A stretch of 64,000 nt of DNA from Thalassobacillus_A hwangdonensis (GTDB taxonomy: Bacteria; Bacillota; Bacilli; Bacillales; Halobacillaceae), in NCBI RefSeq assembly GCF_042675915.1, contig NZ_JBHTKL010000001.1, positions 868,001 through 932,000 of the forward strand, written 5' to 3'. The position numbers and the translations under genes are program-made. Below, piece by piece: positions 60,768 to 64,000 of this stretch (position 1 is the stretch's first letter; each line of letters opens with the position of its first letter). Below the pieces are notes generated by a model that worked only from the letters and a program-made list of their open reading frames with translations, was not told the origin of the DNA and ran no database searches.

Positions 60768-61289
60768 TCAACTGAATACGATCGTCACTATCACGATTGA
60801 CGCTATTATACCAATTAAGTCGGCCAATAGTCCAACCTTTAGCGCATCTCCCATCTTTTTGATTCCTACTGCTCCAAAATATACCGTAATGATATAAAGT
60901 GTAGTATCTGTACTTCCCTGCATCGTCGACGCCAACTGGCCAATAAAAGAGTCAGGCCCATAATTTCTGATCAGTTCACTCGTCATCCCTAGTGCAGCCG
61001 TGCCGGATAACGGGCGAATCAACGCTAATGGCAGAATCTCCTCGGGGATACTGAAAATTCCCGTAATCGGTTCAAACAGTGCAATAACTGCACCCATTGC
61101 TCCTGATGCTCTGAAAATAGCAATGGAAACCATCATTCCGATCAGGAAAGGGAGCAGTGAAATCGCAATATCGATTCCTTCCTTTCCACCCTCGACGAAC
61201 TTCTCATAAGTAGGAACTCTTCTGATCGTTGCTGTCACCAGAATGAGCAATATGATGAGCGGTATGATCCAAAGACTGATAACACTCAC
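60768..61289 (-). CDS. spmB: Spore maturation protein B
   Basis: A 173-residue membrane protein of the SpmB/nucleoside-recognition (Gate) family with about five helices. Conserved FRASGAMGAV near 62-71 and GTAALGM near 100 fit. SpmA and SpmB are needed for core dehydration and heat resistance of spores. The start is GTG overlapping the spmA stop (GTGA) with AGGGG upstream; the longer frame is not homologous. Confidence 0.93.
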   Translation of the reverse strand: MSVISLWIIPLIILLILVTATIRRVPTYEKFVEGGKEGIDIAISLLPFLIGMMVSIAIFRASGAMGAVIALFEPITGIFSIPEEILPLALIRPLSGTAALGMTSELIRNYGPDSFIGQLASTMQGSTDTTLYIITVYFGAVGIKKMGDALKVGLLADLIGIIASIVIVTIVFS

Positions 61290-61876
61290 ATCTCTCGCCC
61301 CTTTGTCCTTCTCCAATAGAAATACCGGTCGATGATCAAAGCCCCCATTGTAGATATACAAGTAGCAGCAATCGTTGTACCTACGATTGCCGTAGGATCG
61401 ACGGACCCATATTTCATCCTGATTGCGATCACAGTCGTAGGAATGATCGTAATCGAAGAGGTATTGATGGCTAGAAACGTAATCATCGAACGGCTGGCAT
61501 AATCTTTCCCATGCAATTCTTTCATTTCCCGCATCGCTTTCAAGCCGAGGGGAGTCGCTGCATTTCCCAATCCAAAAAAGTTTGCCGTCATGTTGGAAAG
61601 AATATAGCCCATAGCTGGGTGGCCGTCAGGGATCTCCGGAAAAATTCGTTTTACCAAGGGACGGAAAGCTTTCGCCAACCCTCTCAGTATCCCTGCCGCT
61701 TCTGCGATCTTCATCAATCCAAGCCAGAAGATCAGGACACCCATCATCGTCAATGTAATCATTACTGCATCATCGATCGTTGAAAAGATTGCTTCATTCA
61801 CTTCTTTCATCGTGCCTTGAAACGCCGCATAGACGATACCGAAAATGGCGAGCAAGGCCCAAATCAGATTTACCAT
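61286..61876 (-). CDS. spmA: Spore maturation protein A
   Basis: A 196-residue membrane protein with about five helices and the Gate-domain wording MGVLIFWLGLMKIAEAAG (about 44-61) and NFFGLGNAATPLGLKAM (about 94-110). The same length as in B. subtilis. It partners SpmB in late spore maturation and overlaps dacB by 7 bp, forming the dacB-spmA-spmB operon typical of Bacillus. Confidence 0.95.
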   Translation of the reverse strand: MVNLIWALLAIFGIVYAAFQGTMKEVNEAIFSTIDDAVMITLTMMGVLIFWLGLMKIAEAAGILRGLAKAFRPLVKRIFPEIPDGHPAMGYILSNMTANFFGLGNAATPLGLKAMREMKELHGKDYASRSMITFLAINTSSITIIPTTVIAIRMKYGSVDPTAIVGTTIAATCISTMGALIIDRYFYWRRTKGREM

Positions 61877-62967
61877 GTCCCTGCACCAATCAGTTTATTG
61901 GTGACGCTTCGCCACAACCCGAGCAAGCCAGTTTCCAATGGTTCACTTAGAAGAGCTGTCTCCAAAATCGGTTCATCATCGAGATAGTAGATGGTTTTCC
62001 CTGCGAAGAGGTCATCTCCGAAATCCCGGTAGAGCTGTATGCTTGATTGGATTGCATATTTTTCTTTTTCAGTCACTGGAAATTGAATATCACGAGGATA
62101 ATAGAACGTATCATCTTCAACCGATTGAAACGTAACCTTTCCTTCTTTTTGAAGTGTCACGGTATCATAATGGTCGAAGCCGTATTCGAACATCCGCTGA
62201 TGGTCATTCCAGTCATCCGAAGCACTCAAAGTTACTGCAACCAATTCCATGTCGCCTTTTTTGGCAGAAGTGACGAGGGTCCTTCCAGCAGCTTTTGTAT
62301 ATCCTGTCTTTCCACCGGTACAGAAATCATAATATCGTGTCAGCATCTTATTTTTGTTGAACCAATAATAATCACGGTTATCAGATAGATACCGCTCAGC
62401 ACCGGTAACTTCCCTGAATGTGTCATTCTTCATCGAATAGCTCATAAGTAACGCAAGGTCATAAGCGGTGGAATAATGCGTGTCAGAATCCAGACCATGC
62501 GGGTTATCGAAATTGGAGTTATTCATCCCAAGCCACGCTGCTTTTTCATTCATCAGATATGCGAAACCTTCCACGCTTCCTCCAACATGCTCCGCAATTG
62601 CAATTGCAGCATCGTTTCCAGACCGGAGCATCAATCCATACACAAGATCTTCCAGGGTCATCTTCTCGCCTTCTTTCAAGTAGATGGAGGACCCTTCCGT
62701 GTAGACAGCCCTGTGGCTCGCTTTCACTTTTTCCTTCAACATTCCTGATTCTATTGCGAGCAGCGCAGTCATGATCTTGGTCGTGCTTGCAATCAAATGT
62801 TGATCATCCGCTGCTTTTTCATACAATACTCGTCCAGATTTCATATCCATCAGTACTGCATTCCTTGCTGAGACCGACAGATGCTGGTCTGCATGTGCAG
62901 GTGTACTAGTACTGAAAAGTGTTCCGATCATCATAACGATCGTCAATAGGACCATCCACTTCTTCAC
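61870..62967 (-). CDS. dacB: Sporulation D-alanyl-D-alanine carboxypeptidase DacB
   Basis: A 365-residue penicillin-binding protein 5* (family S11). Signal peptide (about 1-26), active-site SxxK S61-T-T-K64, SGN near 117-119 and KTGYT near 220-224, then a C-terminal beta domain. It trims stem peptides in cortex synthesis, controlling cross-linking. Followed by spmA with overlap; in B. subtilis transcribed in the mother cell by sigma-E. Upstream about 65 bp would include the promoter. Confidence 0.95.
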   Translation of the reverse strand: MKKWMVLLTIVMMIGTLFSTSTPAHADQHLSVSARNAVLMDMKSGRVLYEKAADDQHLIASTTKIMTALLAIESGMLKEKVKASHRAVYTEGSSIYLKEGEKMTLEDLVYGLMLRSGNDAAIAIAEHVGGSVEGFAYLMNEKAAWLGMNNSNFDNPHGLDSDTHYSTAYDLALLMSYSMKNDTFREVTGAERYLSDNRDYYWFNKNKMLTRYYDFCTGGKTGYTKAAGRTLVTSAKKGDMELVAVTLSASDDWNDHQRMFEYGFDHYDTVTLQKEGKVTFQSVEDDTFYYPRDIQFPVTEKEKYAIQSSIQLYRDFGDDLFAGKTIYYLDDEPILETALLSEPLETGLLGLWRSVTNKLIGAGTW

Positions 62968-63150
62968 TGCTGTTCCTCCTTCTAAAACTTGTCTTTTATA
63001 AATCTATGCATCTAAGACAAGCATATGAGTATTTTAGGCAGGCGGAACAGATGGAAGGTTGTGATGAAAGACTCTGTTAAATCTCAGTGTAAATTCTCCC
63101 GGTAAAAGAGAATTTGAGATATGATGTGACGGTGCCGAATCAACGGAAAG

Positions 63151-63269
63151 GGCGGCTGGGAAACTACTCGCTTTCCTGTGGGGGAGACGAGCCTCCTCGG
63201 TCTTTTCACGACCTGTGGGGTCTCGCCTAGGCCCTTCACCCACTGGAGTCTCGCAGTTTCCCAACCGCC
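63151..63269. repeat. GC-rich ~120-bp long hairpin element
   Basis: The outer arms GGCGGCTGGGAAACT (63151-63165) and AGTTTCCCAACCGCC (63255-63269) pair over 15 bp with one mismatch. Inside, CCTGTGGG/CCCAcTGG, GAGAC/GTCTC and GGTC/GACC pair further around TTTTCAC. It is much GC-richer than its surroundings. From memory, similar GC-rich hairpins recur between genes in halophilic Bacillaceae, which would make it a dispersed repeat; only one copy is in this window. Confidence 0.6.
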
Positions 63270-63343
63270 ATGTGTGTTTCGGTGGCCAATCACGATTTTG
63301 CATGATTTTCAAAAATTAAAAACGATGTTTATTACTATAAAAA

Positions 63344-63378
63344 AATGCATCAAGCCGTCTATGCGACTCGATGCATTC
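63344..63378 (-). terminator. Intrinsic terminator after ypuI
   Basis: AATGCATC/GATGCATT stem (8 bp) continued by weaker inner pairs and followed by TTTTTTTATAG on the minus strand. Confidence 0.85.
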
Positions 63379-63387
63379 ACATTTGGT

Positions 63388-63900
63388 TCAGGATGCTGGT
63401 CCTTCTTTTTGATTATTCATGACTATTTTCGTCTGATAATCTGTTTCATAGTAATCCAGTTCTTCTCTGATCTGCTGAAAAGGGTGTTCCAGCCTCGTCA
63501 TCAGCATTTTTACCGATTCAGGAGGTTCGTGATGGAACTTGATTGCATTCTTTCCAGTGTAAGCCGCGCGGCTATCTTCATACCAAGTATCGCCTTTCGG
63601 TGAGAAAAATTCAGCGATGCACTGATGATAGATCCCATAAAGCGTCCGTTCTGCTGCTGATTTCCTGAAAATTTCCGATTGCAGCAAAACCCGGACTGTA
63701 TCTTTAGCTTCATCACAGAATACTCCCAATCTACGAAGGGATCGCATCAATTCCTGATAATATTCCTTTTCCCTGCTGCCACCCTCGTTCATCAATCCAT
63801 CTATATGATGGTGATTAAGGTAGTCACTGATCTTGCCATCTACGTTCTCTAAAAAGTCGCTGACCTCTTCCATTTGTGCACGGACAAGCTGGTTGCTCAT
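63388..63900 (-). CDS. ypuI: DUF3907 family protein YpuI
   Basis: A 170-residue soluble, helical protein with no signal or enzyme motif. Length (B. subtilis 179) and the neighbouring dacB match YpuI (DUF3907). Function unknown. AAGGAGG seven bases before ATG. The 100 bp to the right edge hold its upstream region and perhaps the last codons of scpB, which lies there in B. subtilis; too little is visible to call it. Confidence 0.83.
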   Translation of the reverse strand: MSNQLVRAQMEEVSDFLENVDGKISDYLNHHHIDGLMNEGGSREKEYYQELMRSLRRLGVFCDEAKDTVRVLLQSEIFRKSAAERTLYGIYHQCIAEFFSPKGDTWYEDSRAAYTGKNAIKFHHEPPESVKMLMTRLEHPFQQIREELDYYETDYQTKIVMNNQKEGPAS

Positions 63901-64000
63901 AAAATTGCCTCCTTAGATGTTTCCCAATGTGATTCATCCATGTATGAATGCTAAAGTAGATTCTAATTCATAAGGTTTGCCATCACTCAATTTCAGAAGC

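Larger units (their letters stand above)
62968..63387 (-). other. Gene-free region between ypuI and dacB
   Basis: 420 bp carrying the ypuI terminator (63344-63378), the long hairpin element (63151-63269) and the dacB promoter region. Open frames seen on the minus strand here (63034-63312) are low-complexity Pro/Arg/Ser readings of the hairpin and are not genes. Confidence 0.6.

Noticed and set aside
63034..63312. Minus-strand ORFs of 92 and 69 codons
   Set aside because: They read through the long hairpin, are rich in Arg/Pro/Ser, have no ribosome site and overlap each other in different frames.
1..64000. tRNA, rRNA, CRISPR arrays, insertion sequences with transposase, prophage genes
   Set aside because: None recognised on reading: no transposase or integrase motifs, no regular spaced repeats and no tRNA-like or rRNA segments.
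63901..64000. Possible end of scpB at the right edge
   Set aside because: Two frames give short tails (ASEIE or LLKLSDGKPYELES); neither can be assigned with so few codons.

Overview
The window is a chromosomal core region of a spore-forming, motile, respiring Gram-positive rod of the family Bacillaceae. Gene order closely follows the Bacillus subtilis stretch from dapB/ypjD to ypuI. Protein wording, the acidic tendency of several proteins, YpzI, CotJABC and the moderate GC content suggest a halophilic or marine genus close to Halobacillus, Pontibacillus or Thalassobacillus; that assignment is inference. Almost every gene lies on the minus strand, so the text below follows increasing coordinates while most transcription runs the other way. 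The plus-strand exceptions are ypjC-like, ypzI, cotJABC and fer.

Layout. 1-3.7 kb: start of dapB, ypjD, a YitT/YpjC membrane protein, a YugP-like zinc protease, ypjB and ypjA. 3.7-5.8 kb: qcrABC (menaquinol:cytochrome c reductase). 5.9-9.2 kb: ypiF, ypiB, ypiA and an unrecognised amidohydrolase-like gene. 9.2-16.6 kb: the aromatic supra-operon ndk-cheR-aroF-aroB-hisC-tyrA-aroA, without aroH and without trpEDCFBA. 16.7-20 kb: hepT, menG, hepS, mtrB (TRAP) and hbs; mtrA/folE is absent. 20.4-28.9 kb: spoIVA, yphF, yphE, spoVIF, gpsA, der, a YIEGIA pair, ypzI and fni. 28.9-34.7 kb: ypfD, plsC, cmk, ypfB, motI/ypfA, ypeB and sleB. 34.8-43.9 kb: prsW, asparaginase, ypdA, gudB, ddl, mecB, a MerR-B12 regulator, ypbG, a small membrane protein and a CBS protein. 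44-45.1 kb: cotJABC. 45.2-49.9 kb: a VOC protein, ypbE, ypbD, recS, ypbB and fer. 49.9-53.8 kb: an XRE regulator, sigX-rsiX, and a cobalamin-riboswitch cassette. 53.8-59.9 kb: resABCDE. 59.9-63.9 kb: rluB, spmB, spmA, dacB and ypuI.

How they work together. Respiration and cytochrome c maturation (qcrABC, resABC, the ResDE two-component system, menG and hepST for menaquinone) form one theme. Sporulation and germination form another (spoIVA, ypjB, spoVIF, spmAB, dacB, cotJ, sleB/ypeB). Envelope stress regulation (sigX/rsiX, prsW) and the chorismate/tyrosine/histidine pathway fill much of the rest.

The most interesting departures from the ancestral layout are these. (1) A cobalamin riboswitch with its own terminator controls an intrinsic-factor-like DUF4430 lipoprotein and an ECF transporter S component, inserted between resE and sigX. 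(2) A MerR protein carries a CarH/LitR-like B12 photoreceptor signature. (3) A 168-bp nested imperfect palindrome lies between spoVIF and yphE, and a separate ~120-bp long hairpin lies between ypuI and dacB. (4) A family of intergenic repeats (three copies) always sits just behind a terminator. (5) TRAP is retained although trp and mtrA are missing from their usual places. All functional calls are by reading the sequence and family knowledge; no database search was run.
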